Part shown: piece by piece, positions 28,168 to 37,332 of the stretch
How positions within the stretch are numbered: the stretch's first letter is position 1
Layout of the letters: each line of letters begins with the position of its first letter
NCBI RefSeq assembly: GCF_002224285.1
Contig: NZ_CP022436.1
Coordinates: 496,001 to 560,000, forward strand
DNA from: Arthrobacter sp. YN
Lineage (GTDB): Bacteria; Actinomycetota; Actinomycetes; Actinomycetales; Micrococcaceae
DNA length: 64,000 nucleotides
Direction: 5' to 3'
Program-made: the position numbers and the translations under genes
Notes under the pieces: model-generated
Told to the model about the DNA's origin: nothing
The model's input: the letters and a program-made list of their open reading frames with translations, nothing else
The model's database searches: none

Positions 28168-29667
28168 ATGGTGCGCGAGCTTTCACACTACGTAGACGGC
28201 CAGAGGATCGACGGCACGTCCGGCCGGTTCAGCGATGTCTACGATCCCTGCACGGGCGAAGTCCAGGCCCGGCTTCCGCTGGCCAGCGCCGACGAGGTCC
28301 GCAACGCTGTCGCAAATGCCGAGAAGGGCCAGCTCGAATGGGCGGCCATGAACCCGCAACGCCGGGGACGCATCCTGCTCAAGTTCGTGGACCTGGTCAA
28401 CGACAACCTGGACGAGCTCGCCACGCTCCTGTCCTCCGAGCACGGCAAGACGTTCGCGGACGCCAAGGGCGATATCCAGCGCGGCATCGAGGTGGTGGAG
28501 TTCTCCGCCGGCGCGCCGCACCTCCTCAAGGGCGAATTCTCGGACAACGCCGGCCAAGGTATCGACGTCCACTCGCTCCGCCAGCCGCTCGGCGTGGTCG
28601 CGGGCATCACGCCCTTCAACTTCCCGGCCATGATTCCGCTGTGGAAGTCCGGTCCGGCGCTCGCGGCCGGTAACGCCTTCATCCTCAAGCCCTCCGAGCG
28701 GGACCCGTCCGTTCCGCTGCGTCTCGCCGAGCTGTACAGCGAAGCCGGGGTTCCGAACGGCGTCTTCAATGTCATCAACGGCGACAAGGAAGCCGTGGAT
28801 GCACTGCTCGAAGATCCGCGTGTAAAGGCCATCGGTTTCGTGGGCTCCACGCCGATCGCCCAGTACATCTACGCCACGGCAGCCGCGCACGGCAAGCGTG
28901 CACAATGCTTCGGCGGGGCGAAGAACCACATGGTGATCATGCCCGACGCCGATCTGGACATGGCAGCCGACGCACTGATGGGTGCCGGGTACGGTTCCGC
29001 GGGCGAACGCTGCATGGCCATCTCCGTGGCCGTGCCGGTGGGACAGGAAACCGCCGATGCCCTGGTGGCCAAGCTGACCGAGCGCGTCAAGGACCTGAAG
29101 GTTGGCCACAGCCTGGACAAGGACTCGGACTTCGGACCGGTCGTCGCAGCCTCTGCCAAGGAACGCATCGAGGGGTATATCCAGTCCGGCGTGGACGAAG
29201 GCGCAACCTTGGTCACCGACGGCCGCGGACTCACTGTGGACGGCTACGACGGCGGCTTCTGGGTTGGCCCCACCCTCTTCGACAACGTCACCAAGGACAT
29301 GAAGATCTACAAGGAAGAGATCTTCGGGCCTGTCCTGAGCGTGCTGCGCGCAGCTGACTACGACGAAGCGCTCAGGCTTTGCAGCGAGCACGAGTTCGGC
29401 AACGGCGTCGCGATTTTCACCCGCGACGGCGACTCCGCCCGCGACTTCGCCAGCCGCGTGGAGGTAGGCATGGTGGGCATCAACGTGCCGATTCCCGTGC
29501 CGATCGCGTACTACACGTTCGGCGGCTGGAAGGCCTCCGGCTTCGGCGACCTCAACCAGCACGGCGCCGACGCGTTCCGGTTCTACACCAAGACCAAGAC
29601 CGTGACGTCGCGGTGGCCCTCCGGCATCCGCCAGGGCGCCAGCTTCATCATGCCGGCAGGCAGCTGA
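28168..29667 (+). CDS. mmsA: CoA-acylating methylmalonate-semialdehyde dehydrogenase
   Basis: I choose the ATG at 28168, preceded by AAAGGAG at 9 bases, giving 499 residues, the usual size. Family motifs include GITPFNFPAMIPLWKSGPAL, NAFILKPSERDPSVP, the FGGAKNHMVIMPDAD loop typical of MmsA, and the catalytic Cys282 in SAGERCMA. It converts methylmalonate semialdehyde to propionyl-CoA, the last special step of valine degradation, using CoA and NAD. It is the first gene of a four-gene operon with a 3-hydroxyisobutyryl-CoA hydrolase and mmsB, which make its substrate. The downstream start overlaps its stop (TGATG). Confidence 0.94.
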   Translation: MVRELSHYVDGQRIDGTSGRFSDVYDPCTGEVQARLPLASADEVRNAVANAEKGQLEWAAMNPQRRGRILLKFVDLVNDNLDELATLLSSEHGKTFADAKGDIQRGIEVVEFSAGAPHLLKGEFSDNAGQGIDVHSLRQPLGVVAGITPFNFPAMIPLWKSGPALAAGNAFILKPSERDPSVPLRLAELYSEAGVPNGVFNVINGDKEAVDALLEDPRVKAIGFVGSTPIAQYIYATAAAHGKRAQCFGGAKNHMVIMPDADLDMAADALMGAGYGSAGERCMAISVAVPVGQETADALVAKLTERVKDLKVGHSLDKDSDFGPVVAASAKERIEGYIQSGVDEGATLVTDGRGLTVDGYDGGFWVGPTLFDNVTKDMKIYKEEIFGPVLSVLRAADYDEALRLCSEHEFGNGVAIFTRDGDSARDFASRVEVGMVGINVPIPVPIAYYTFGGWKASGFGDLNQHGADAFRFYTKTKTVTSRWPSGIRQGASFIMPAGS

Positions 29668-30740
29668 TGCGGGCTGAGGAGGTAGAGGAAGAGGTCCTGT
29701 TTGAGCGTCGCGGCCACCTCGGCATCGTGACTCTCAACCGCCCGAAAGCCGTCAACGCACTGAACGCGGGAATGGTGCAAGCCATGTTCCGGCAGCTGAC
29801 GAATTGGGCCGCCGACGACGCCGTTGCCACCGTTTTGGTGCGCGGCGCGGGAGACCGCGGGCTGTGCGCCGGTGGCGACATTGTGGCCATCTATAAGGAC
29901 ATGCTGCACAGCGGAACCGAAACCGCGGAGTTCTGGGCGGACGAGTACCGGCTGAACTCCTTGATTGCCCACTATCCCAAACCGTATGTGGCGTTCATGG
30001 ACGGGCTGGTTCTGGGCGGCGGCGTTGGCATCTCGGCCCATGGCTCAGTGCGCGTGGTCACCGAACGGACGCGTACCGGCATGCCGGAAACCACCATCGG
30101 TTTTGTGCCCGACGTCGGCGGCACCCTCCTGCTGTCGCGCTCGCCGGGGGAGGCGGGAACCCACGCGGCCCTGACGGGAGCACACCTGTCCGGTTCGGAC
30201 GCGTTGTTCCTGGGGCTCGCGGATCACTTTGTGCCGTCCGAAAACCTGCCCGCGCTGGCGGAAGCGCTGGAAAGCTCGACGCCGGAAGCCGCCGTCGAAC
30301 GCTTTACGCAAGCCGCGCCGGACTCGGCCCTGGCGGCCCAGCGCGGGTGGATCGACGCCGCGTACGTGTATGACGACGCCGAAGAGATTGTCCGGAGCCT
30401 GCGCTCCGCCGGGGCCGAAGCTGCTGCCGCGGCGGACACCATTGAGGCGAAGTCGCCCACATCCGTGAAGGTCGCTTTGGAATCGCTGCGCCGGGTGCGG
30501 GGGCATTCCCTGGAGGAGGCTTTGGACCAGGAGTATCGCGTGGGGCTGCGCTGCCTTGCCGGTCCTGATTTCCGGGAGGGCATCCGTGCGCAGGTAGTGG
30601 ATAAGGACAGGAATCCGCAATGGAAGCCGCCTTCCCTGGCTGACGTTCAGGCGTCCGACGTCGAGGGCTACTTTGCGCCGCTCGGCGAACGGGAACTGGG
30701 TCTGGCCGGGCTGGGCAGCGAGTCGAAGGAGACGGTATGA
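29667..30740 (+). CDS. 3-hydroxyisobutyryl-CoA hydrolase
   Basis: The 357-residue crotonase-fold protein has GIVTLNRPKAVNALN, RGLCAGGDIVAIY, LVLGGGVGISAHG (oxyanion hole) and GFVPDVGGTLLLSRSPG. The length and long C-terminal region (to about residue 345) are those of 3-hydroxyisobutyryl-CoA hydrolases rather than of plain enoyl-CoA hydratases of about 260 residues. The conserved Glu in PETTIGFVPDVG fits. It releases 3-hydroxyisobutyrate, which MmsB oxidises next. The gene overlaps mmsA by one base and mmsB by four, so all three are translationally coupled. Confidence 0.9.
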   Translation: MRAEEVEEEVLFERRGHLGIVTLNRPKAVNALNAGMVQAMFRQLTNWAADDAVATVLVRGAGDRGLCAGGDIVAIYKDMLHSGTETAEFWADEYRLNSLIAHYPKPYVAFMDGLVLGGGVGISAHGSVRVVTERTRTGMPETTIGFVPDVGGTLLLSRSPGEAGTHAALTGAHLSGSDALFLGLADHFVPSENLPALAEALESSTPEAAVERFTQAAPDSALAAQRGWIDAAYVYDDAEEIVRSLRSAGAEAAAAADTIEAKSPTSVKVALESLRRVRGHSLEEALDQEYRVGLRCLAGPDFREGIRAQVVDKDRNPQWKPPSLADVQASDVEGYFAPLGERELGLAGLGSESKETV

Positions 30741-31678
30741 CAGAGAATGCAGCCATGTCAGATATCCAAGGCCCGGCAACGGGCCTCATCGCGTTCCTCG
30801 GACTGGGACACATGGGTGGGCCGATGGCGGCCAACCTGATCAAGGCCGGGCACGACGTCATTGGCTATGATCCTGTTCCGGCGGCCGTGGAAGCGGCTGT
30901 GGCGCACGGGATTCCCATGGCATCCTCCGCCCACGAGGCTGCAGCGGAAGCGGCCGTGGTACTGACCATGCTCCCCAGCGGCAAGCATGTCCTGGATGCC
31001 TACCGTGGAGTTGACGGCCCGGGGTTGCTGTCAGTTGCCAAGCCGAACACCCTGTTCCTGGACTGCTCCACCATCAACGTGGACGAAGCCCGGGAAGCCG
31101 CGGCCATCGCGGTGGAGGCGGGTCACCGATCGGTGGACGCGCCCGTGTCCGGTGGCGTGGTGGGGGCTGAGGCCGGAACCTTGACCTTTATGGTGGGGGC
31201 ATTGCCGGAGGATTTCGAGACCGTGCAGCCGATCCTGGAATTGATGGGCAAGAGGATCGTCCACTGTGGAGACCACGGGGCCGGGCAGGCTGCCAAGGTC
31301 TGCAACAACATGATCCTGGGGGTGTCCATGATTGCTGTTGCCGAGGCATTCGTACTGGGGGAGAAGCTGGGCCTCACGCATCAGGCGTTGTTCGATGTCG
31401 CGTCCAACGCATCCGGGCAATGCTGGGCGCTCACAACCAACTGTCCTGTTCCGGGCCCCGTACCCACCAGCCCGGCAAACCGCGACTACCAGCCCGGTTT
31501 CGCTGGAGCGTTGATGGCCAAAGACCTGCGCCTGGCCCTGAATGCACTGGAAAGCACGGGTGTTGCGGCGGAGATGGGGCCGCTGGCGTCACGAATCTAC
31601 GACGCTTTTGCAGCGGGCGAGGGCGCCGGCAGGGACTTCTCCGGCATCATCACGGAGATCCGGGACAAGTCCGTGTGA
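30737..31678 (+). CDS. mmsB: 3-hydroxyisobutyrate dehydrogenase
   Basis: The 313-residue protein has the beta-hydroxyacid dehydrogenase layout. The N-terminal NAD-binding FLGLGHMGGPMAANLIKAGH follows about 18 extra residues. The substrate motif DAPVSGGVVGAEAGTLTFM comes next, and then the catalytic Lys in GAGQAAKVCNNM. It oxidises 3-hydroxyisobutyrate to methylmalonate semialdehyde, the MmsA substrate. The start ATG lies in an ATGA overlap with the upstream hydrolase gene. Confidence 0.94.
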   Translation: MTENAAMSDIQGPATGLIAFLGLGHMGGPMAANLIKAGHDVIGYDPVPAAVEAAVAHGIPMASSAHEAAAEAAVVLTMLPSGKHVLDAYRGVDGPGLLSVAKPNTLFLDCSTINVDEAREAAAIAVEAGHRSVDAPVSGGVVGAEAGTLTFMVGALPEDFETVQPILELMGKRIVHCGDHGAGQAAKVCNNMILGVSMIAVAEAFVLGEKLGLTHQALFDVASNASGQCWALTTNCPVPGPVPTSPANRDYQPGFAGALMAKDLRLALNALESTGVAAEMGPLASRIYDAFAAGEGAGRDFSGIITEIRDKSV

Positions 31679-31731
31679 GAGGTTGGAACTGAGTGGTTAT
31701 GGGTTTGTTGGGCTTGGCGGAGAGGGAGATC

Positions 31732-32511
31732 ATGACGGAGCAGTACCAGAACATTGTGGTGGAACGGCGGGGCCGGGTTGGACTGGTGACCCTGAACCGG
31801 CCGGAAGCGTTGAATGCGCTGAACACCGCACTCATGAATGAGCTCGTTGACGCTGTTTCCGCCATGGATACTGACCCGGAGGTGGGGGCCGTGGTGATCA
31901 CGGGCTCCGCCAAGGCGTTCGCAGCCGGGGCCGACATCAAGGAAATGTCCTCCAACAGCTACATGGACATGTACGCCGCAGACTGGTTCCGGCGATGGGA
32001 GGACCTCACCCGCCTACGCATTCCCGTCATTGCTGCGGTTTCCGGTTTTGCCCTTGGTGGTGGCTGCGAACTGGCCATGATGGCGGATTTCATCATCGCC
32101 GGGGACAACGCCAAGTTCGGCCAGCCGGAGATCAACCTGGGCGTCATCCCGGGCATGGGTGGCTCGCAGCGGCTGACCCGCGCCGTGGGCAAGGCCAAGG
32201 CGATGGACATGGTCCTGACGGGCCGGTTCATGGACGCGGACGAAGCCGAACGGTCCGGCCTGGTCTCCAGGGTGGTTCCCGCCGCTGAGGTCATCGACGA
32301 AGCAGTCAAGGCAGCAGAAGTCATCGCGTCCAAGTCCAAGCCTGCCGCCATGGTGGCCAAGGAAGCAGTCAACGCGGCCTTCGAGATGGGACTGTCCCAG
32401 GGGGTTGTCTTCGAACGGAGGGTGTTCCATTCGCTCTTCGCTACCGAGGACCAAAAGGAGGGCATGGCCGCCTTCAGCGAGAAGCGCCAACCGGACTTCA
32501 AACACCGGTAA
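31732..32511 (+). CDS. Enoyl-CoA hydratase
   Basis: From the ATG at 31732 (GAGGGAG just ahead) the protein has 259 residues, the typical hydratase size; an in-frame GTG 39 bases earlier is less likely. Crotonase motifs are [37 protein letters not shown] with the first catalytic Glu region, and [17 protein letters not shown]. It hydrates methacrylyl-CoA or other enoyl-CoA. As the fourth gene of the valine operon its likely substrate is methacrylyl-CoA. The isobutyryl-CoA dehydrogenase step is not in the operon; the enzyme at 43122 is a candidate. Confidence 0.92.
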   Translation: MTEQYQNIVVERRGRVGLVTLNRPEALNALNTALMNELVDAVSAMDTDPEVGAVVITGSAKAFAAGADIKEMSSNSYMDMYAADWFRRWEDLTRLRIPVIAAVSGFALGGGCELAMMADFIIAGDNAKFGQPEINLGVIPGMGGSQRLTRAVGKAKAMDMVLTGRFMDADEAERSGLVSRVVPAAEVIDEAVKAAEVIASKSKPAAMVAKEAVNAAFEMGLSQGVVFERRVFHSLFATEDQKEGMAAFSEKRQPDFKHR

Positions 32512-32573
32512 TTCGCGCGTGTTTTCGGGTGTGTCGGGGATAGACTCGGTGCACTTACCTATGGGGAGAGAAC

Positions 32574-32867
32574 ATGTCAACGGAGATCGTTCAGGCTAAC
32601 CACACTGAAGCATCCACCCAGCCGATCAACCGGCAGGCCCTCGTGGCCGCCGCGATGGCCGTACTTGCCCTCGTCGGGCTGTTTTTCGCGGGCATGGCAG
32701 TCATCGCGGTATTCGTCGTTGGGGCAGGCCATGTGGCCTTGAACCAAATTCAGCAGCGCGGCGAACGGGGACGGGGCTTTGCCATTGCCGCCTTGGTGGT
32801 GGGCTACGGCATTGGCGTCCTGTCCTTGGGCTCGGCGTTGATCTTCGCGTTCACCTCCGCAGGCTGA
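32574..32867 (+). CDS. Small DUF4190-type membrane protein
   Basis: The 97-residue protein starts behind GGGGAGAG. It has two hydrophobic segments (about residues 27-53 and 68-92) separated by LNQIQQRGERGRGFAIAAL. The pattern helix, then HVALNQI-type polar turn, then Gly-rich helix is that of DUF4190 proteins, which are common in actinobacteria and of unknown function. It lies 62 bases after the enoyl-CoA hydratase and is probably separate from that operon. Confidence 0.8.
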   Translation: MSTEIVQANHTEASTQPINRQALVAAAMAVLALVGLFFAGMAVIAVFVVGAGHVALNQIQQRGERGRGFAIAALVVGYGIGVLSLGSALIFAFTSAG

Positions 32868-32979
32868 TCCTCGCTTCGGCAGGTAAATGGGGCGTAGCTC
32901 ACGGTCCTTCCCTCGTCACGTTCCGACTGCTCGCGTGTCCTATCTATGGACACACGAACAGGCGACAATGAGGGAAACC

Positions 32980-33120
32980 ATGACTTGGCAATTTTGCGAC
33001 AACGATCACTGCCCCGAGAGCTGGCATTGGACCACCCTTGCAGGAATTCCGGAGTCCTGCGGTGGCTCCGACGAACAGGAGAACCCCACTGGGGTTGTCC
33101 GCTCCTACTTCGCGGCGTAG
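32980..33120 (+). CDS. Possible small protein, 46 residues
   Basis: An ATG at 32980, preceded by GAGGG at 6 bases, opens a 46-residue frame beginning MTWQFCDNDHCPESWHW and ending SYFAA. It contains three Cys and two His residues, so metal binding is possible. No family is recognised. It lies between the DUF4190 gene and the RibD-like gene on the same strand. It could be chance. Confidence 0.33.
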   Translation: MTWQFCDNDHCPESWHWTTLAGIPESCGGSDEQENPTGVVRSYFAA

Positions 33121-33158
33121 GCTCCTGCGGGCCACCACCCGCATTCGAGGAGTGAGTC

Positions 33159-33737
33159 ATGGGACAGCTGATCGTGCAGGATTTTGTGACCGCAGACGGT
33201 TTCGCCGCCGACACCAACAACGAGTTCAAGGCCTACGAGTTATTGGAGGGCGGAACGGCCGAGTTTGACCGGGCCCAACTCGAATGGCTTGGCAGCGTGG
33301 AAGCCATGGTTCTGGGTGCCAACACGTACAGATACTTCGTGGAGTTCTGGCCGACGCCCGCGTCGGAGGGCGAGATCATCGCACCAGCCTTGAATGGCTT
33401 GCGCCGCCACGTGTTTTCGCGCCAACTGAAGGAAGCCCCTTGGGGCGACTTCCCGCCGTCGAACGTTGAATCCGGCGACGCGATCGAGGCGATCCGCCGG
33501 ATCAAGCGCGAGTCCGACAAGGACATTGTGCTGTGGGGCAGTCTGTCCCTCGGTGAGACGTTCTTCGCGGCAGGCGAGGTTGACGCGGTCCGGTTGGTGG
33601 TCATGCCGGTAGGCCAAGGCGCCGGCAGGGGCGTGTTCCCCGCCGGACACGACCCCGCCCTTCTGAAACTCGTGGACGTGAACAGCTACGACCAAGGCTT
33701 GGTGGAGCTCAGTTACACCGTCCGGAAGCAGGGCTAG
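33159..33737 (+). CDS. RibD C-terminal/dihydrofolate reductase-family protein
   Basis: The 192-residue protein follows AGGAG. It begins LIVQDFVTADGFAAD, the first strand of the DHFR-like fold, with MVLGANTYRYF, HVFSRQL, DKDIVLWGSLSLGETFF (NADPH loop) and VMPVGQGAGRGVFP. This is the bacterial RibD_C family of NADPH-dependent reductases. Most members are uncharacterised and lack a riboflavin context, as here. It overlaps the convergent TenA gene by 4 bases at the stops. Confidence 0.88.
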   Translation: MGQLIVQDFVTADGFAADTNNEFKAYELLEGGTAEFDRAQLEWLGSVEAMVLGANTYRYFVEFWPTPASEGEIIAPALNGLRRHVFSRQLKEAPWGDFPPSNVESGDAIEAIRRIKRESDKDIVLWGSLSLGETFFAAGEVDAVRLVVMPVGQGAGRGVFPAGHDPALLKLVDVNSYDQGLVELSYTVRKQG

Positions 33738-34396
33738 CTAATGGCGGCGGGGATCAGGGCTGCGTCGAAGAACGCCCGCTCCAGCTGCACTGCCTCCGCG
33801 AAGACCGCAGCAACGCGCTGCCGCTCCTGAGGCAGTGAAGGCTCGACGGCGTCGAACTCGTCGCGCAGCCACGTCACCCACGCGTTGTACTCGGGGTTGT
33901 TGTGGAGACGGATCCACTCGGCGTGCTTTGCTTCGGCCGGCCACTGGGTGGGCTCTCCGGCACGGGCAGCCCACTCTCCGTACAGCCACTCAGCAACCAG
34001 CAGAACGGCGAGGACCTCCGGGTAGGAACGGGAAGCGAGGGCGCTCCGCATGAGGGCGTCGAAGTCCTGGGTGGCCGTTCCGAGAGCGGGCGCAGTCCTC
34101 TCTGCTTCCGGAACGTCCAGTTCATTGAAGCAATCCTGGAAGTACGTGTTCTCGTCCGATGCGAAGGCCCCGAGGACGCCAGCAAACACAAGCCGGGACG
34201 GCAGCGAAGGTGCCGAGGCTACGGCTTGGCCCAGGAGGGCTGTGAAGGCATCGCAGAACTGGTAATCCTGCACAAGGTAGTGGCGCAGCTGCTCATCGGG
34301 GAGGGTCCCGTCCAGCAGGTGGTCCACGAATGCATGGTTGACGGCGGCGTCCCAATCCCCGGCGGACTGGTTCCTGAGTTCTTCGGCAAAGCCCAC
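33734..34396 (-). CDS. TenA-family aminopyrimidine/thiaminase-type protein
   Basis: From a GTG at 34396 behind AGGAGGAAA, the 220-residue all-helical protein has LRHYLVQDYQFCDAFTALLG and ASDENTYF, then LAVLLVAEWLYGEWA near the middle and WVTWLRDEFDAVE late. These are the TenA motifs; Asp, Tyr and Glu lines form the pyrimidine pocket. TenA proteins hydrolyse thiamin breakdown products to recover the pyrimidine, though some relatives have other roles. The catalytic Cys usual in TenA-C types is not obvious, so it may belong to the TenA-E type. No thiamin operon or TPP riboswitch is seen nearby. Confidence 0.85.
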   Translation of the reverse strand: MGFAEELRNQSAGDWDAAVNHAFVDHLLDGTLPDEQLRHYLVQDYQFCDAFTALLGQAVASAPSLPSRLVFAGVLGAFASDENTYFQDCFNELDVPEAERTAPALGTATQDFDALMRSALASRSYPEVLAVLLVAEWLYGEWAARAGEPTQWPAEAKHAEWIRLHNNPEYNAWVTWLRDEFDAVEPSLPQERQRVAAVFAEAVQLERAFFDAALIPAAIS

Positions 34397-34503
34397 GGTG
34401 TTTCCTCCTGAAGTGTCAGCATCGGAGCCTAGTAGCCTACCCGCTCCGTGGCGGCGAGGATTACGCTATGGTGCCGCTCCCGGGGCCGGCGTAGGCTCTG
34501 GCC

Positions 34504-35373
34504 ATGACGAACGAGGGCGCATCCAAGACGATCGTGGTTGGCTATGACGGGTCCGAAGAATCACACCGCGCCGTTCAGTGGGCCGCCAAACATGCGATCC
34601 TGCGGGACTGTTCCCTCCACGTGGTGCACTGCTCCTTGTGGGTCCTGCTGTCCCACAACAGGGGACCCGTTCCGGGGGTTGCCGATAGCGGTCTGGAAAG
34701 GGCGGCCCAGAAAGTCCTGGAAGAAGGTGTTGCCCTCGCCAAGGAGACCGTCCCCGAACTGGACGTCCACACCACCTTGTTGCATGGGATGCCCCGCGAT
34801 CACCTGGCCCACGTTTCGGCCGGTGCTGCGATGTTGGTGCTCGGAAGCCGGGGACTTGGCGGGTTCATGGGTTTGCTGGTGGGATCCGTCAGCCTGGAGT
34901 TGGCCGCGACGGCAGAATGTCCTGTGGCCGTGATCCGTGCTGACGACAACCCTGAAAGCTTTGTGTTGCTTGCCGTGGATGACTCGGGATCACCGGCAGC
35001 ACTTGAGGATGCCTGCCATTTCGCTGAAGCAACAGGCGCTGATCTCAAGATCGTGCATGTGCTCCACGAACCTGCCGGGTACCGGCGGTTGCGTGATCCC
35101 GTAGAAGACTATCCCGAAGCCGAAGCCCTCCTGGATTCCGTCATGAGCCGCGCCCGCCACAAAGCACCTGGGATCACGGTGGACGGAGAATTGCTGGTGG
35201 ATGCTTCCTTCTCCCGGGCTGTGGTCAAAGCCTCACAAGGGGCACGTCTTACAGTGGTGGGGACCAAAGGGCACGGGGTCATCAAGGGCACCATCGGTTC
35301 CACGGCGCACGCTGTCCTGCACCATGCCCACAGTCCCGTACTGGTGTCCCGACGAAAGGCCGAGCCTGCATAA
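34504..35373 (+). CDS. Universal stress protein with two Usp domains
   Basis: The 289-residue protein has two tandem Usp folds, at about residues 7-146 and 153-287. The first opens TIVVGYDGSEESHRAVQWA and ends with the ATP-loop motif GSRGLGGFMGLLVGSVS. The second opens SFVLLAVDDSGSPAALEDAC and ends GTKGHGVIKGTIGSTAHAVL. Both domains keep the G-x2-G-x9-G(S/T) pattern for ATP binding. Such tandem proteins accumulate in stationary phase and hypoxia in actinobacteria. The gene is divergent from the TenA gene. The ribosome binding site is weak. Confidence 0.93.
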   Translation: MTNEGASKTIVVGYDGSEESHRAVQWAAKHAILRDCSLHVVHCSLWVLLSHNRGPVPGVADSGLERAAQKVLEEGVALAKETVPELDVHTTLLHGMPRDHLAHVSAGAAMLVLGSRGLGGFMGLLVGSVSLELAATAECPVAVIRADDNPESFVLLAVDDSGSPAALEDACHFAEATGADLKIVHVLHEPAGYRRLRDPVEDYPEAEALLDSVMSRARHKAPGITVDGELLVDASFSRAVVKASQGARLTVVGTKGHGVIKGTIGSTAHAVLHHAHSPVLVSRRKAEPA

Positions 35374-35432
35374 GCCGGTGGAGGCCCTCTCAGGGACTCC
35401 CTCCCGCCGTGGCCCGGAACTAGTGTGAAGAT

Positions 35433-36323
35433 ATGGACAATCGGGCAGAAGTACGCGAATTCCTGATCTCCCGGCGCGCCCAGGTGTCACCCGAGCAGGT
35501 GGGGCTGCCGGCCGGTTCGAATCGACGGGTCAGAGGACTGCGTCGCAGTGAGGTGGCCACCCTTGCGGGGCTGAGCGTGGAGTATTACACGCGTTTGGAG
35601 CGCGGCGCCATCAGCGGAGCCTCCCCACAAGTTCTTGAGAGCCTCGCGAGGGCGTTGAACCTCGATGATGCCGAGCGGGCCCACCTCTTCGATCTCGCTC
35701 ACGCTGCCAGTCCGGTAGCGCGGCCGCCGAGGCGACGGAACTCGAAGACCTATGTGCCGCATCAGAGCCTGCAATGGGCGCTTGATGCGGTGACGGCCGG
35801 ACCCGCATTCGTCCGCAACGGCCGGATGGACCTGCTGGCGGTAAATCCGTTGGCCCGGGCGTTCTACAAGGATTGTTACGACATGCCGGGCCAGGCACCG
35901 AACATCGCGCGGTTCACGTTCCTGGATGACCGTGCCCACGAGTTCTACCCGGACTGGGATGCCTTCGCGGAGGTGACCGTTTCCATCCTGCGCACGGAGG
36001 CTGGGCGGGACCCGCACAACAAAGAGCTTCACGATCTCATTGGCGAACTCAGCACCCGCAACGAGGAATTCCGCACCCGCTGGGGCGCCCACAACGTCCG
36101 CCATCACGGCACTGGATTCAAGACGTTCAACCATCCGATCGTGGGCGAGATGACGCTCGCCTTCGAGGGCCTGGAGATGGCCGCAGAACCCGGATTGACC
36201 CTGACCATCTACGCTGCGGAACCCGGATCGCCGTCGGCCGAGCGTCTGCAGCTGTTGGCATCGTGGGCGGCCAGTGAATACGCCGTCGAGTCCGCTGCCG
36301 AAAGGACCCGCGCGGACAGCTGA
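35433..36323 (+). CDS. XRE-family regulator with MmyB-like ligand domain
   Basis: The 296-residue protein begins with an Xre helix-turn-helix (residues about 8-82: RRSEVATLAGLSVEYYTRLERG, longer than shown only by flanks). A C-terminal MmyB-like LBD follows, with AVTAGPAFVRNGRMDLLAVN and NIARFTFLDDRAHEFYPDW, the pattern common in actinobacterial regulators of this type. The ligand is often a fatty acid. No clear Shine-Dalgarno lies before the ATG, so the transcript may be leaderless. Its target is unknown; such proteins often control a divergent reductase, but here the neighbours are not divergent. Confidence 0.9.
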   Translation: MDNRAEVREFLISRRAQVSPEQVGLPAGSNRRVRGLRRSEVATLAGLSVEYYTRLERGAISGASPQVLESLARALNLDDAERAHLFDLAHAASPVARPPRRRNSKTYVPHQSLQWALDAVTAGPAFVRNGRMDLLAVNPLARAFYKDCYDMPGQAPNIARFTFLDDRAHEFYPDWDAFAEVTVSILRTEAGRDPHNKELHDLIGELSTRNEEFRTRWGAHNVRHHGTGFKTFNHPIVGEMTLAFEGLEMAAEPGLTLTIYAAEPGSPSAERLQLLASWAASEYAVESAAERTRADS

Positions 36324-36379
36324 CTGCAGGACGCCTGGCGAGCACCGCCGTTTCAAGTCCATCGTGCTCCCACAGTGTT

Positions 36380-37249
36380 TCAGAGGAGCGGCATGAGATT
36401 CTCACGGATCCAGACCCGCAGTTGGGTCTGAGTGGTGGTGATGATCGAACGTTCCTGCTCGGGCACGAAGCCCTCTCGCAGCCCGGTAGACATCCCCAGC
36501 ACCGCGTCCGCCGTGGCGGGCGGCATGCCGGCCTGGAGGTACTGCTCGCGCATCTGCTCGTCGGCGATCCGCTCGACACGCACCTCTCGACCCAGCTCGT
36601 CCGCGAGGATCTCGGCGACCTCCGTCCATGTCAGGTCTTCGGGGCCGTGGACGGCCTGGACGCGGCGTCCGCTCCACTCGTGATTCAACAAGCTGAGAGC
36701 GGCCACCTCGGCGATGTCCCGCGGTGCGACCCAGCTCATCGGGGCATCGACGGGTTGAACGGTCTGGAGCAGCCCGGTCTTCACTGACTCCGCCTCGAAC
36801 AGCAGGTTGGTGAAGAAGTAGCCGCACCGCAGGTACATGACGTCCGCGCGGCAGCCGTCGAGGGCAACTTCCGTCTCTGCGAGGCCGTCGATCTCGCCCG
36901 CGCCGAGCCGCTTCTCCGCGCCGACGCTGCTCTGGAAGACGACCCGTCCGATCCGGTTCGCCTCAACTGCGGCGACAACGGACTCCGTCGCGCGGCGATA
37001 GTCGGCCATCGGGTCGGGGGACTCAGCGGGCGGATCGACCCAGTAGATGGCGTTGACGCCGACGGTGGCCGAAACGACCTGACCCGGCTCGCGCGAGTCC
37101 GTCGCCACCAGATCGACGTGCGCGGCGAGGGCCGCGGGGACGTTCTCCGGGTGGCGGGTGAGCAGCATCGGCCTGACGCCGGCCCGGATGAGCATACGCG
37201 TCAGATGTCGGCCGACGTTGCCTTGAGGCGTTGTAACGGCGATCTTCAT
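36380..37249 (-). CDS. NmrA-like NAD(P)-binding protein
   Basis: The ATG at 37249 follows AAGGGAAC, giving 289 residues. It opens MKIAVTTPQGNVGRHLTRML, an NmrA/SDR-type nucleotide-binding loop (GNVGRHL). VVFQSSVGAEKRLGAGEIDGL and YLRCGYFFTNLL, typical of atypical SDRs, follow. Members act as redox sensors or quinone-type reductases. No catalytic Tyr-x3-Lys is evident. The divergent WYL regulator at 37333, with the intervening inverted repeat, suggests that regulator controls this gene. Confidence 0.87.
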   Translation of the reverse strand: MKIAVTTPQGNVGRHLTRMLIRAGVRPMLLTRHPENVPAALAAHVDLVATDSREPGQVVSATVGVNAIYWVDPPAESPDPMADYRRATESVVAAVEANRIGRVVFQSSVGAEKRLGAGEIDGLAETEVALDGCRADVMYLRCGYFFTNLLFEAESVKTGLLQTVQPVDAPMSWVAPRDIAEVAALSLLNHEWSGRRVQAVHGPEDLTWTEVAEILADELGREVRVERIADEQMREQYLQAGMPPATADAVLGMSTGLREGFVPEQERSIITTTQTQLRVWIRENLMPLL

Positions 37250-37288
37250 GGAGTTCCCTTCTTCCGCTCGTTCTTCCACGCTATAAGC

Positions 37289-37315
37289 AGATGCGGCCGC
37301 ATAGTGGCCGCATCT
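37289..37315. promoter_or_regulatory. Inverted repeat operator between NmrA-like and WYL genes
   Basis: Arms AGATGCGGCC (37289-37298) and GGCCGCATCT (37306-37315) are perfect over 10 bases with a 7-base spacer. They lie 40 bases from the NmrA-like start and 18 bases before the WYL regulator start. TATAAG at 37282-37287 may be a -10 box. This is a likely binding site of the WYL regulator for both genes. Confidence 0.6.
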
Positions 37316-37332
37316 TGGGCGATCATGGATCC

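Noticed and set aside
32804..33229. 141-residue minus-strand frame across the DUF4190/RibD-like gap
   Set aside because: It overlaps the starts of better-supported genes on the other strand and has no motif or ribosome binding site.
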